Positions 9,313 through 18,713 are shown, counted from the first letter of the stretch. The stretch is 64,000 nucleotides of DNA from Pseudoalteromonas holothuriae (GCF_945859825.1 NZ_CAMAPC010000006.1:111246-175245), one strand, 5' to 3'. Made by a program: numbers and translations. Notes: generated by a model from the sequence alone, not told the origin.

Positions 9313-10185
9313 TTGGATATTATTAGTAAAATAAAAGAGGGGTTAGGTCACTTTAGCCCCGCAGAAGAAAAAGTGGCGCGGCTGATTATAGCTGAGCTGA
9401 GTTTTGCAGCCAGCGCCTCAATTAGTGAGCTTGCACAAAGGGCTGAAGTTAGCCATGCAAGCATCACACGGTTAGCGCGTAGTTTAGGGTGTGAAAACGT
9501 TCGAGATTTAAAATTTCGGCTTACGCAATCTGCAGCGATCGGCGAGCGATTTACGAGTCAGGATTTAGTTGATAAAGAAAAAATCTCCCATGTTTATGCT
9601 TCAATTCAAGAGATTTTAGCCCTTAATGCGGGCTTGATAGATGAGCAAGTGGTTGAACAAGCAAGTACTGCCATTTGTAATACTCGCCATTGCTTAGTTT
9701 TTGGTGTTGGCGGGGGAAGTAGCATGATGGCGCAAGAGTGCCAAAACCGATTTTTTCGCTTGGATGTATTAAGTAATGCTTATTCTGATCCAATGATGAT
9801 ACGCATGGCTGCTGCTACAGTGAATAAAGATGATGTGGTGATTTGTTTATCTTTAAGTGGCGTATCACCAGATGTAATGGATGGTGCTCGAATAGCCAAA
9901 GAATACGGTGCGCAGCTGGTGATTATTTGCCCAGGTGGTGCGCTTGCAAAGATGGCCGATTTTCATCTGCCAATAAAAACCCAAGAGAGTGACTACATTT
10001 TCAAGCCCAGTGCAGCGCGTTATGCCATGATGGCTGCTGTGGATATTCTCTCAAGTGAAGTGGCGGTTAGAAATCAAAAGCGCTCTAAAGAAAAGCTACG
10101 ACGATTGAAAGTGCAATTAGATCAACACCGAGATAAAAGCAGCAATATGCCACCTGCTGATAAACGTTTTCCATTAGGAGATTAG
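9313..10185 (+). CDS. RpiR-family transcriptional regulator with SIS domain
   Basis: This protein has 290 residues. An N-terminal RpiR helix-turn-helix lies at about 1-77 (ASISELAQRAEVSHASITRLARSLGC). A SIS sugar-phosphate-binding domain at about 115-250 contains VFGVGGGSSMMAQECQNRF and VVICLSLSGVSPDV. Translation probably starts at TTG 9313 with GAGG eight bases upstream, 14 bp after the deaminase stop. The RpiR/SIS class usually senses a phosphorylated sugar, so KDG-6-phosphate or an amino-sugar acid derivative would be a sensible ligand here. It probably controls this locus; the repeated motif before the receptor gene at 4262-4328 is one candidate target. Confidence 0.88.
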   Translation: MDIISKIKEGLGHFSPAEEKVARLIIAELSFAASASISELAQRAEVSHASITRLARSLGCENVRDLKFRLTQSAAIGERFTSQDLVDKEKISHVYASIQEILALNAGLIDEQVVEQASTAICNTRHCLVFGVGGGSSMMAQECQNRFFRLDVLSNAYSDPMMIRMAAATVNKDDVVICLSLSGVSPDVMDGARIAKEYGAQLVIICPGGALAKMADFHLPIKTQESDYIFKPSAARYAMMAAVDILSSEVAVRNQKRSKEKLRRLKVQLDQHRDKSSNMPPADKRFPLGD

Positions 10186-10190
10186 CTACT

Positions 10191-11660
10191 GTGACGGATT
10201 CGTATGTGGATAGCATTATAAAAAATGCGACAGTGTATCAAGGGCCAAATAGCCAACCACACGTCATAGACGTTGCAATTGATAAGGACAGCATTGTTGC
10301 TATCGGTGATTGTACTCAGTTACAAGCAAAACATAATTATGATGCAACGGGGCTAGTATTGGCTCCGGGTTTTATTGATGTGCATACCCATGATGATTTA
10401 GAGGTGCTCAATAACCCTCATATGTTAAACAAAGTGAGCCAAGGTGTAACCACTGTTATTGCTGGCAATTGTGGTATTAGTGCTGTGCCTTATCGTCAAG
10501 GAGAGGCACCTGTTGATCCAATTAATTTGCTCGGTGAAAAAAATAAATTCGTATATCAAGATCTTAACGATTATCGTAACGCGTTTGAATGTGCACTGCC
10601 CAGTGTTAATTTAGCGATGCTGGTTGGTCACACAAGTCTTAGGGCATATGTGATGCAAGACTTAACTCGACCAGCTAGAGATGATGAAATAGATTTAATG
10701 AAGCAGCTACTTGATACAGCAATGGTTCAAGGTGCGCTTGGATTGAGTACCGGGCTTGCTTATTACAATGCCAAAGGCGCGAGTCAAAGTGAAGTGAATG
10801 CACTTGCTAAAGTTGTCAAACCCTATGATGGTATTTATACCACTCATTTACGTACTGAATTTCAAGGGATTTTAGATGCGATGGATGAAGCATTTGCAAC
10901 CGCGAGTCATGCCGATATTCCATTAGTTATTTCTCATATTAAGTGTGCCGGACAGGAAAATTGGGGACGTGCAGCACAAGTCCTACAGCACTTAGATAAG
11001 CAACGGGAGCATCAAGATATTGGTTGTGATTGTTACCCATACGCGGCCAGCTCTAGCACCTTAGATTTAAATCAAGTTTCAGAGCATACAGAGATATTTA
11101 TAACTTGGTCTAAATCACATCCAAAAATGGCTCAGCAAAGTCTTAATGATATTGCGACAAAGTGGCAGTTGTCATTGCTCGATGCAGCCAAAAAATTGCA
11201 ACCAGCAGGGGCTGTTTATCATTGTATGCTCGAAGATGACGTGAAACAGTTTCTCAGTTATAAGCACAGTATGATTGGTTCGGACGGATTACCGTGCGAC
11301 CCTCATCCCCATCCTAGGTTATGGGGCACATTTCCCCGGGTGCTTGGGCATTATTGCAATGATAAAAAAACCCTACCGTTGGCTTTAGCAATACATAAAA
11401 TGACAGCGTTGCCAGCTGCAAGATTCAAACTGCAAAGGCGAGGCGAAATAAAAGTAGGGTACTTTGCGGATTTAGTACTGTTTGACCCTAAAAAGGTGCA
11501 AGACCAAGCAACTTATAACCAGCCTAAGGCGCAAGCGTTGGGTATAGAATATGTTTGGGTTAATGGCACCTTGAGCTTCGTGGCGGGAGCTAATACAGAC
11601 ACAATCGCTAATTATGGTAGAGCAGGGCAATTTTTAGCACGCAGCTCTACTGATGAGTAA
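10191..11660 (+). CDS. N-acyl-D-amino-acid deacylase family amidohydrolase, probable GlcNAc1A deacetylase
   Basis: This 489-residue amidohydrolase is of the D-aminoacylase type. The metal-site residues are visible and spaced as in characterised D-aminoacylases: H65 and H67 (DVHTHDD), C94 (GNCGIS), H219 (TTHLR), H249 (ISHIK) and D365 (GSDGLPCD). The GTG start at 10191 is five bases after the regulator's stop codon, with TTAGGAG overlapping that gene's end. In this operon the logical substrate is 2-acetamido-2-deoxy-gluconic acid (GlcNAc1A), whose acetyl group is removed before deamination. An N-acyl-D-amino acid is the alternative if the locus really handles D-amino acids, but the sugar kinase and GH20 enzyme argue against that. 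Confidence 0.82.
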   Translation: MTDSYVDSIIKNATVYQGPNSQPHVIDVAIDKDSIVAIGDCTQLQAKHNYDATGLVLAPGFIDVHTHDDLEVLNNPHMLNKVSQGVTTVIAGNCGISAVPYRQGEAPVDPINLLGEKNKFVYQDLNDYRNAFECALPSVNLAMLVGHTSLRAYVMQDLTRPARDDEIDLMKQLLDTAMVQGALGLSTGLAYYNAKGASQSEVNALAKVVKPYDGIYTTHLRTEFQGILDAMDEAFATASHADIPLVISHIKCAGQENWGRAAQVLQHLDKQREHQDIGCDCYPYAASSSTLDLNQVSEHTEIFITWSKSHPKMAQQSLNDIATKWQLSLLDAAKKLQPAGAVYHCMLEDDVKQFLSYKHSMIGSDGLPCDPHPHPRLWGTFPRVLGHYCNDKKTLPLALAIHKMTALPAARFKLQRRGEIKVGYFADLVLFDPKKVQDQATYNQPKAQALGIEYVWVNGTLSFVAGANTDTIANYGRAGQFLARSSTDE

Positions 11661-11675
11661 ATTTAAGAGGTTACT

Positions 11676-12062
11676 ATGACAATAAGAAGAATAGGTGCTG
11701 AAGGTGGTAAGGGGACTGGCGGACAACATTTACCCTTTGCGCGAGCCGTTGAGGCAGGTGGTTGGTTAAAGGTATCAGGGCAAACCCCAATGCGAGATGG
11801 TGAAGTTGTTGAGGGCGGTATTGTTGAACAATCGCGTTTAGCAATTAGTAACTGTATTGAGATCATGGAGGAAGCAGGTTATGGATTGGAGCATGTTACC
11901 CATGTATCTGTAGTACTGACTGATGCGCGCTATTTTCAATCATTTAACAAAGTGTTTGCAGAGTATTTTGCTCAGCATCCACCAGCGAGAATATGTATGG
12001 TCGCTGACCTTGTTGTAGATTGTAAAGTTGAGGTCGATGTGACCTGCTTTAAAGGCGTGTAA
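11676..12062 (+). CDS. RidA-family enamine/imine deaminase
   Basis: This 128-residue RidA/YjgF/UK114-type protein carries the conserved arginine R105 in PPARICMVADL, followed by the VEVDV strand. RidA proteins hydrolyse reactive enamines and imines released by PLP-dependent dehydratases, protecting other PLP enzymes and speeding product formation. It lies between the deacylase and the transporter in one operon with a D-serine-dehydratase-type lyase, so it probably acts on the 2-aminoacrylate-like intermediate of that reaction. Start ATG 11676 has AAGAGG about 8 bases upstream. Confidence 0.85.
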   Translation: MTIRRIGAEGGKGTGGQHLPFARAVEAGGWLKVSGQTPMRDGEVVEGGIVEQSRLAISNCIEIMEEAGYGLEHVTHVSVVLTDARYFQSFNKVFAEYFAQHPPARICMVADLVVDCKVEVDVTCFKGV

Positions 12063-12094
12063 ATAGCAGTCAACTTAAGCATAAAAGGTGAGGT

Positions 12095-13543
12095 ATGTCG
12101 CAAAGTCAATCAATATATATGCTTTCATTTGTTGCCTATTTACTTGGTATGGTGTTGATCAGTTGGTTTGTATCTAGGTGGCAACGCTCAAGTGATGACT
12201 ATTTACTTGCTGGGCGTAAAGTGCCATTTTTCTTAACTTTAGGTACAACGGTGGCAACTATGGTTGGCACTGGCTCGTCAATGGGAGCGGTAGGTTTTGC
12301 GTATCAACATGCTTGGGCTGGGTCTCTTTATGGGATCGGTGGCGCACTGGGGATATTGTTACTAGCTTGGCTGTTTGCCCCCGTACGGCAACAAGGTTTT
12401 GCGACGATGAGCGAAGAGCTTGCAAGCTATGTCGATAATAAAGAAATCGTAAAAAAAATATTAGCGTTGTTGATTTATGCAGCCAGTATTGGTTGGTTAG
12501 GCGCGCACCTAATTGGCGGGGGCATGTATTTGGCGTGGTTAACTGGAGTGGGTGAGGTAAGTGCAAAGCTAATCATAGGTATTGGTTTAGCGATATATGT
12601 CACTTTAGGAGGCTACTCAGCGGTGGTTTGGACTGATGCAATTCAGGCTATTATTTTGTTTGTTGGCTTTTTATTAATGGCTTATTTTGCCGTAGACTTT
12701 ATTGGTGGCTGGGGTGCATTAAGTCAAAATAACATCGCTACAAGCAATGGTATTTTATCGTACCAAAGTATTGGTGTGATCCCTGCTGTGTCGATGTCAC
12801 TGGCTGTGTTGGTTGGTGTGTTGGCTACCCCTTCTTTTCGGCAACGAATATATGCGGCAAACAATGTAAAAAGCATTCGGCGTTCCTTTTTTATTTCAGG
12901 TGGGCTTTATTTAGGGTTTTCTTTGATCCCCGCGGTTATTGGTATATGTGCGTATTTAATTAACGATAACTTAGACAATGCAGCTTATGCATTTCCATAT
13001 ATCGCTTTAAATACGTTGCCGTTGGCGATTGGTGGCTTTATTTTACTGGCGGGCATTTCTGCTACGTTATCCAGTGCCAGCTCGGATGCTATTGCTGGGG
13101 TGAGCGTATTAATTAGTGATATTTATCAGTGGCTTTTTGATGCAACTATCCCTGCAACAAAGCAACTCTTGGTCTCTCGTATTGCCATGTTAATGACGGT
13201 ATTTACCGCACTTGCGTTGGCGTTGTTATCAAATGACATTATTTCCTACATAACTAAAATGGTCTCAGTTGTTTTAGCTGGACTATGCGTAATGGGACTA
13301 CTTGGTCGGTTCTGGCAAAAATATACATGGCAGGGAAGTTTGGCTACCTTAGTGGGTGGCTCGGTAACAGCTATTTTGATTGGGGCTAATCATTCATGGT
13401 TGAGCTATTTTGGTAATCCCATTATTCCTGCGCTTTGTAGTGCTTCATTGTTAGGTATTTTGGTTAGTGTATTCACTAAAAAGAGCTCATCCGATGTTAG
13501 TTCGCCTCAAAAAGATGTAAGCGAAGAGCAGGTAGCATCATGA
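12095..13543 (+). CDS. sodium:solute symporter (SSS family), probable GlcNAc1A importer
   Basis: The 482-residue inner-membrane protein has about 13 hydrophobic segments and SSS-family features: SSDDYLLAGRKVPFF after the first helix, GTTVATMVGTGSSMGAVGFAY, and the ISATLSSASSDAIAGVSVLI segment that forms part of the sodium site. It lies in the enzyme operon between RidA and the sugar kinase, which it overlaps by 4 bp. It would bring the monosaccharide acid released by the periplasmic hexosaminidase into the cytoplasm. Family assignment is firm; the substrate is inferred from neighbours. Confidence 0.88.
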   Translation: MSQSQSIYMLSFVAYLLGMVLISWFVSRWQRSSDDYLLAGRKVPFFLTLGTTVATMVGTGSSMGAVGFAYQHAWAGSLYGIGGALGILLLAWLFAPVRQQGFATMSEELASYVDNKEIVKKILALLIYAASIGWLGAHLIGGGMYLAWLTGVGEVSAKLIIGIGLAIYVTLGGYSAVVWTDAIQAIILFVGFLLMAYFAVDFIGGWGALSQNNIATSNGILSYQSIGVIPAVSMSLAVLVGVLATPSFRQRIYAANNVKSIRRSFFISGGLYLGFSLIPAVIGICAYLINDNLDNAAYAFPYIALNTLPLAIGGFILLAGISATLSSASSDAIAGVSVLISDIYQWLFDATIPATKQLLVSRIAMLMTVFTALALALLSNDIISYITKMVSVVLAGLCVMGLLGRFWQKYTWQGSLATLVGGSVTAILIGANHSWLSYFGNPIIPALCSASLLGILVSVFTKKSSSDVSSPQKDVSEEQVAS

Positions 13544-14493
13544 TAAATAAGCTCAAATCATTGGTTTTTTTGGGTGAGTGTATGCAGGAACACCGTGCTG
13601 ATGGCAGCGAAAGTTTTGGCGGCGATACCTTTAATACTGCATGGTATTTGAGTCAATTATTAAAGCAAAGTCATGTGACTGATTGTGAGATCTATTATGC
13701 AACGGCGATAGGGGCTGACAGCAATAGCCAGCAGTTTAAAAGGGTTATGCAGGAGTGCGGTATTTCAGAACAATTTGTGGTGACTCACTCGTGTAAAGTG
13801 ATGGGGAAATACCAGATAACAGTTGATGATAAAGGTGAGCGAAACTTTAGTTTTGACCGCGCGCAAAGCGCCGCCAGAGAGTACTTTAATCTAGATGAAA
13901 CATTAAGTGATGCTTTATACAATAAACGGGTAGATGGGATTTATTTATCTGGTATCAGCTTAGCCATTTTGTGTGAGCAGCAACGTAATCACCTACTTAT
14001 GTTACTTAATACGTTTAAGCAAAAAGGGGGCGTCATTTTTTTTGATAATAACTATCGCCGCTCTGTTTGGTTGAACACTCAGCCACAAGCAATTTACTTA
14101 GCTGTTATGGCACTTACGTGCTTGGCATTTTTAACTGATGAAGATGAGTATGCAGTTTACAGCACGAGTAATCCGGCCGACATTTTTGCGTTTCATCAAG
14201 CTTCTCATGAGACAAGTCAAACATTGGTAGTTCGTCAGGGGCATTTACCTTGTCTAATAAAAAGCATAGGTCATGATGCATCAATCACTGTGCCAGCTGA
14301 GCGAGTGAATGATGAGCGGGTGGTTGATACCTGCGGCGCAGGTGATGCTTTTGCAGCTGGTTTTTTAGCCAAAATGCTAACGCAGGGTTTAGTTAATGAT
14401 GCCGCGAGGTTTGCCCATCAAGTTGCCGCAACGGTTATTCAGCACCATGGCGCGTTAGTGCCACTTAATCTACTACCTAAGCTGGTTCAATAA
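13540..14493 (+). CDS. kdgK: PfkB-family sugar kinase, probable 2-keto-3-deoxygluconate kinase
   Basis: This 317-residue ribokinase-fold kinase starts with an LGECMQEHR substrate-side motif, FGGDTFNTAWYL, and ends with the PfkB signature DTCGAGDAFAAGF, in which D269 is the catalytic base. The N-terminal pattern is that of KDG kinases. Its start overlaps the transporter stop by 4 bp (ATGA), implying coupled translation. It would phosphorylate KDG made by the lyase at 8072; the KDPG produced is cleaved by the Entner-Doudoroff aldolase, which is not in this window. Confidence 0.82.
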   Translation: MINKLKSLVFLGECMQEHRADGSESFGGDTFNTAWYLSQLLKQSHVTDCEIYYATAIGADSNSQQFKRVMQECGISEQFVVTHSCKVMGKYQITVDDKGERNFSFDRAQSAAREYFNLDETLSDALYNKRVDGIYLSGISLAILCEQQRNHLLMLLNTFKQKGGVIFFDNNYRRSVWLNTQPQAIYLAVMALTCLAFLTDEDEYAVYSTSNPADIFAFHQASHETSQTLVVRQGHLPCLIKSIGHDASITVPAERVNDERVVDTCGAGDAFAAGFLAKMLTQGLVNDAARFAHQVAATVIQHHGALVPLNLLPKLVQ

Positions 14494-14504
14494 GGAGTGA
14501 TAAA

Positions 14505-16883
14505 TTGAACTTTTTCAAAGCAAAACTATATGCTTTTTTTCTCAGTATTTCGCTAATTTATAGCGCCGTTGCCATGTGCCAGAATGTGTTGATGCCAATG
14601 CCCAAGCATATCAACCTCGCTCAGGGGGAGTTGGTGCTTACAGATGAAGTTAATGTGTCTTTTACTGGGTTTAGTAAAGCACGGGCAATATTCCAACGCA
14701 CCAAATTAGCCACTTACTTTACGCGCATTGCCAAAAATAAGGTGATGCTGATAGAAGCGAGTGATAAACCTGTCGCGATATCGATTGAAGTAATGGTGCC
14801 AGAGCAGCGTTTAAGTGCTTTGCAATTAGGCGATGATGAAAGTTATGAGTTAGTGATTGATAATCGGGCAGTGCGGATCAAAGCAAAGTCAGTATTTGGC
14901 GCGCAACATGCTTTGACGACATTGGTACAACTTGCCAAAAAAGGCACGGCACAACAGATTGTATTGCCATTGCTCTCAATTAAAGATAACCCTCGATTTG
15001 CTTGGCGCGGTTTGTTAATTGACAGTGCGCGACACTTTATGCCTGTTGATACCATAAAGCGTCAGCTTGATGGTATGAGTGCAGCAAAGCTAAATGTTTT
15101 GCATTGGCACTTAACTGACGACCAAGGTTGGCGAATGCACAGTAAAGTTTTTCCGAAGTTGACGCAATATGCCTCAGACGGGCTCTTCTATACTCAAGTG
15201 CAAGTAAAAGAAATTATTCGTTATGCAAGTTTGCTGGGTATTCGGGTTGTGCCGGAGTTTGGTATGCCCGGTCACGCCAGTGCGATTGCAGTGGCTTATC
15301 CTGAGTTCATGGCGGATATAAAAGAGTACCAAATGCAGCGCCATTGGGGAGTATTTAAGCCGCTGTTAAATATTGCAAACCCAAAAGTATATGAATTTAT
15401 TGATAAGCTACTTGCAGAAGTGACAGAGATTTTTCCAGATAAATACTTACACATAGGAGGCGATGAAGTAGAGCCCGAGCAGTGGCTTAAAAATGAGCAA
15501 ATTCAACAGCTAATGACTCAAAAGCAGCTACAAGATGGGCATGATTTACAGAACTACTTCAATACTCAGTTACAAAGAATAATTGCTAAACATGGCCGTG
15601 TGATGATGGGGTGGGATGAAATATTTCATCCCCAATTAGCCGAGGATATTTTAGTACAATCATGGCGCGGACACGACTCATTATATCGCATTGCTAATGC
15701 TGGGTTTAGCGGTGTGTTGTCGACAGGGTTTTATATTGATCAACCTCAGTATAGTGATTATCACTACCGCAATGACCCTTTAAAAGAACCCATAGCTGTT
15801 GACTTAACACAACCGCAAGTTTTAAGTCTTGCTTTTATTATTAACCGTTTAAAAGGCAGTGAGGTAAAAGGAGAGTTGCTAGTACTGGGTGAGCAAGTGC
15901 TTATTAAACTCAATGATCATTACCATCGAGTTGCTTCAGTACAAAATCCTGTCAATAAACAGGATATGCAATTAGTCGCATTTATGGATAGTTGGATGGG
16001 GCCGCTTAAATTCGAGTTTGATCTTGTGAAACAAAGAGGCACTGTGATGATAGGAAACAGTCGCTATCCATTGCAGATGAACTCACTCAATAAGCCACAA
16101 CAAGTAACTTTGCCTCCTGAACTCAAAAAGCAGAATCAAGCGCTTATTTTAGGCGCTGAGGCAACAATTTGGAGTGAAATGGTCACAGCAGACAATATTG
16201 ACTTAAGAATTTGGCCAAGGCTTTTTGTGATTGCAGAGCGATTATGGTCAGCTAAAAAACTGACCAATAGCTCTGCTATGTACAGTCGGCTGGGTACTAT
16301 CGATAACTATGCGGCAAATGTTATCGGTTTAGCACATCAGTCACAACAACATACTGGGTTTAGCAGTTTGATAAACCCAAAGCTTAATGAGCAAAATAAG
16401 GCAAACACCTTACAGTTACTTTTTACTATGGCGCAAATGCTAGAGCCAAGCCATTACTACACACGTCATCATATCAAGTATCTAAATAATCAATACCACC
16501 AGCAAGCAAATTTAAACAGCTTTGTAGACTTTCTAGCAGTTGAGAGTGAGCAAGTGAGAGAGTTGAATAACAACGTAGCTCGATATTTATCTGGAAAAAG
16601 TAGTGCACTTGGGCTCATAGAGAGCCAATTACTTCAGTGGCAGCAGGTATTAGAGACTAATAAAAAATTGTTGCGCAAACCGATATTAGTGCAAAACCAC
16701 CATCAGATAGTGAGTAAAATACAGCGCTTCTTAGAATACTCTAAAGAGGTTATTGCAAAGTGCAAAGGTTCATCTTCGGATGCAATGTTAGAAAGTAAAC
16801 TACTTAGTTTGCAAGCATTGACAGATGAGACTGTGATAGCAGGCATATATCCAATGCGCGACTTATATTTAGGCTGTAAATAA
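14505..16883 (+). CDS. GH20 beta-N-acetylhexosaminidase, periplasmic, with internal insertion
   Basis: This 792-residue glycoside hydrolase family 20 enzyme has a signal peptide (hydrophobic residues about 8-24, cleavage near AVA), a GH20b N-terminal domain to about residue 150, then the TIM barrel starting FAWRGLLIDSARHF. The catalytic pair D320-E321 is in HIGGDEVEP. A stretch of roughly 115 residues (about 430-545) interrupts the barrel before GAEATIWSE (550-558), and an alpha-helical C-terminal region of about 200 residues follows. Start is TTG 14505 with AAGGAG seven bases upstream. It would cleave oxidised chitooligosaccharides in the periplasm, releasing GlcNAc and GlcNAc1A. The insertion and long tail are not part of the minimal GH20 plan. 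Confidence 0.88.
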   Translation: MNFFKAKLYAFFLSISLIYSAVAMCQNVLMPMPKHINLAQGELVLTDEVNVSFTGFSKARAIFQRTKLATYFTRIAKNKVMLIEASDKPVAISIEVMVPEQRLSALQLGDDESYELVIDNRAVRIKAKSVFGAQHALTTLVQLAKKGTAQQIVLPLLSIKDNPRFAWRGLLIDSARHFMPVDTIKRQLDGMSAAKLNVLHWHLTDDQGWRMHSKVFPKLTQYASDGLFYTQVQVKEIIRYASLLGIRVVPEFGMPGHASAIAVAYPEFMADIKEYQMQRHWGVFKPLLNIANPKVYEFIDKLLAEVTEIFPDKYLHIGGDEVEPEQWLKNEQIQQLMTQKQLQDGHDLQNYFNTQLQRIIAKHGRVMMGWDEIFHPQLAEDILVQSWRGHDSLYRIANAGFSGVLSTGFYIDQPQYSDYHYRNDPLKEPIAVDLTQPQVLSLAFIINRLKGSEVKGELLVLGEQVLIKLNDHYHRVASVQNPVNKQDMQLVAFMDSWMGPLKFEFDLVKQRGTVMIGNSRYPLQMNSLNKPQQVTLPPELKKQNQALILGAEATIWSEMVTADNIDLRIWPRLFVIAERLWSAKKLTNSSAMYSRLGTIDNYAANVIGLAHQSQQHTGFSSLINPKLNEQNKANTLQLLFTMAQMLEPSHYYTRHHIKYLNNQYHQQANLNSFVDFLAVESEQVRELNNNVARYLSGKSSALGLIESQLLQWQQVLETNKKLLRKPILVQNHHQIVSKIQRFLEYSKEVIAKCKGSSSDAMLESKLLSLQALTDETVIAGIYPMRDLYLGCK

Positions 16884-16891
16884 GGAAAAAT

Positions 16892-17818
16892 ATGAAATTT
16901 ATACTATTAAGTTTAGTACTACTAAGTACACATGTTAATGCAAGTAATAAGGTTTTTGAAACAACGGATTGGATTGCAGGTGGTGTGTTTACAGAAGGTA
17001 TTGAAGGGCCAGCCGTCGATAGAAATGGGGTGCTGTACGCTGTCAATTATCAACAGCAAGGCACCGTTGGTGCGATAACTTCAAAAGGTAAAGTTCAGCT
17101 TTTGATGACATTGCCAAATGACTCAGTGGGTAATGGGATACGTTTTGATAAACACGGCAACATGTATATAGCTGATTACGTTAATCATAACATTTATCGC
17201 GTATCCAATGATGCACTCATGCAAGGCAAAAATGTATCAGAGCATCTTAGCGTATTTGCGCATAATGCGAAGATGAACCAGCCGAATGACTTAGCGATTA
17301 TGGATAATGGTGTTTTGTTTGCCAGCGATCCTAATTGGCAACATAGTTCTGGAAATTTGTGGCGTATAGAAGCAACAGGACAGGTGCAATTATTGGAAGC
17401 CAATATGGGCACCACTAATGGCGTAACAGTCAGTCCTGATAACAAAACCTTGTACGTCAATGAGAGTGTTCAGCGTAAAGTATGGCGCTATGATATTGAT
17501 GAAAAGGGCAATATTTCAAATAAACAGCTGCATATCGCGTTTTCAGACTTTGGTTTGGATGGTATGCGAACTGACCAGCAAGGTAACTTATATATTGCAC
17601 GATATGGCGCAGGTCAGGTGGCTGTGGTATCCCCAAAAGGAAGACTAATGAGAACGGTTAAATTGCAAGGTAAGTACCCTACAAACGTTGCTTTTGGTGG
17701 AGTAGACGGTAAAACCGTTTTTGTGACGATGCAAAAACGCGGTGCAATAGAAATGTTTGAAGTAAATACAGCAGGTAGGAGCTTTGCTTTTATAAATGAA
17801 ACCTTGAAAGTTGACTAA
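16892..17818 (+). CDS. SMP-30/gluconolactonase-like beta-propeller, secreted
   Basis: These 308 residues comprise a signal peptide (MKFILLSLVLLSTHVNA) and a six-bladed SMP-30/gluconolactonase/LRE propeller. The expected metal-ligand positions are visible as E38 (EGIEGPAVD), an Asn in QPNDLAI, an Asn in TTNGVTVSPD and Asp in DGMRTD. LPMOs release C1-oxidised chitin ends first as lactones, so a periplasmic lactonase that opens them fits the locus; the reaction is inferred. It is 8 bp downstream of the hexosaminidase with GGAAAA before the ATG. It is the last gene of the operon; 17819-18002 has no recognisable gene. Confidence 0.78.
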   Translation: MKFILLSLVLLSTHVNASNKVFETTDWIAGGVFTEGIEGPAVDRNGVLYAVNYQQQGTVGAITSKGKVQLLMTLPNDSVGNGIRFDKHGNMYIADYVNHNIYRVSNDALMQGKNVSEHLSVFAHNAKMNQPNDLAIMDNGVLFASDPNWQHSSGNLWRIEATGQVQLLEANMGTTNGVTVSPDNKTLYVNESVQRKVWRYDIDEKGNISNKQLHIAFSDFGLDGMRTDQQGNLYIARYGAGQVAVVSPKGRLMRTVKLQGKYPTNVAFGGVDGKTVFVTMQKRGAIEMFEVNTAGRSFAFINETLKVD

Positions 17819-18002
17819 GGCATATTTTAAAAAGGTGATTATTGACTTTGGTGTGTGCATATTGATGCGCAAAAGTTAATCTCTTAAACGAGAGGTTACA
17901 GCCAGAGCCGCTGTGATAAATATTTAACTTCCAATTTGTGCCCAAAACCTTTAGCCTTAGGGCCACAAAAGTGATAATTAAATAAATGAATGGAGTACTA
18001 TT

Positions 18003-18713
18003 ATGGCGGAGCAACAAGTGCAGCCTTTACACAACGAAAAACATGCCAACACGAAGGTAAAAAATGGCATTAACGTTGATTTCTTAAAATCACAGCACTT
18101 AATCCCTGTGGTAGCGCATGAGTTTGCTCGTGTTGCAACTGAATTCCCTATGGCGTTTGTGAAAAACAATGAAACTGGTCAGTTTCAAGCGGTTGCTATG
18201 TTTGGTTTAGAGCCAGGTGAAAACTTATTTGTGCAAGATGGCAAGTGGAACGCAGGTTTTGCACCATTAGCGGCTACTCGCTACCCATTTGGCTTAGTTA
18301 AGCACCCAGAAGAAGATCAGTACGGTATCGTGATTGACGAAGCAAGCCCATTAGTGGGTGAAGGTGAAGGCAATGCACTATTTGAAGACGGCAAAGAGAC
18401 AGAATACTTAGCTCGTCGCAAAGAAGCACTAGTGAACTTCATAGAGTTTTCTCGTGTTACAGAAGCATTCACAAAGCATTTAGCAGACAAAGAACTATTA
18501 ATTCAACAAACGTTAACTGTTGAAATTAAAGGTGAGAAAAAAGATATTAATGGCATCTACTTGGTTGATGAGCGTAAGCTAAATGAACTAGGTGATGAAG
18601 AGTACCTAGAGCTGCGTAAGCGCGGTTACTTGGCACCTATTTTTGCGTTCTTAACGTCAACACATCAAGTTGCACGTTTAGCACGTTTAAAAGCATTGAA
18701 TGAAGACGCTTAA
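18003..18713 (+). CDS. SapC family protein
   Basis: The 236-residue protein matches the SapC-like family by its opening (HLIPVVAHEFARVATEFPMAFVKN), the FGLEPGENLFV segment and the AATRYPFGLVKHPEE block. SapC was first named from a Campylobacter S-layer locus, but homologues in Alteromonadales and Caulobacterales accompany TonB-dependent receptors and tryptophan-halogenase-like genes. Its molecular role there is unknown. Codon use is strongly biased (many GAA, CGT, GTT), suggesting high expression. GGAG lies eight bases before the ATG. A strong terminator follows, so it is transcribed alone or with an upstream promoter in 17819-18002. Confidence 0.85.
   Translation: MAEQQVQPLHNEKHANTKVKNGINVDFLKSQHLIPVVAHEFARVATEFPMAFVKNNETGQFQAVAMFGLEPGENLFVQDGKWNAGFAPLAATRYPFGLVKHPEEDQYGIVIDEASPLVGEGEGNALFEDGKETEYLARRKEALVNFIEFSRVTEAFTKHLADKELLIQQTLTVEIKGEKKDINGIYLVDERKLNELGDEEYLELRKRGYLAPIFAFLTSTHQVARLARLKALNEDA

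Noticed and set aside
8072..12062. A D-amino-acid catabolic operon
   Set aside because: The enzyme families fit, but the KDG-type kinase, GH20, lactonase and TonB receptor in the same locus are better explained by GlcNAc1A use; kept as the alternative.
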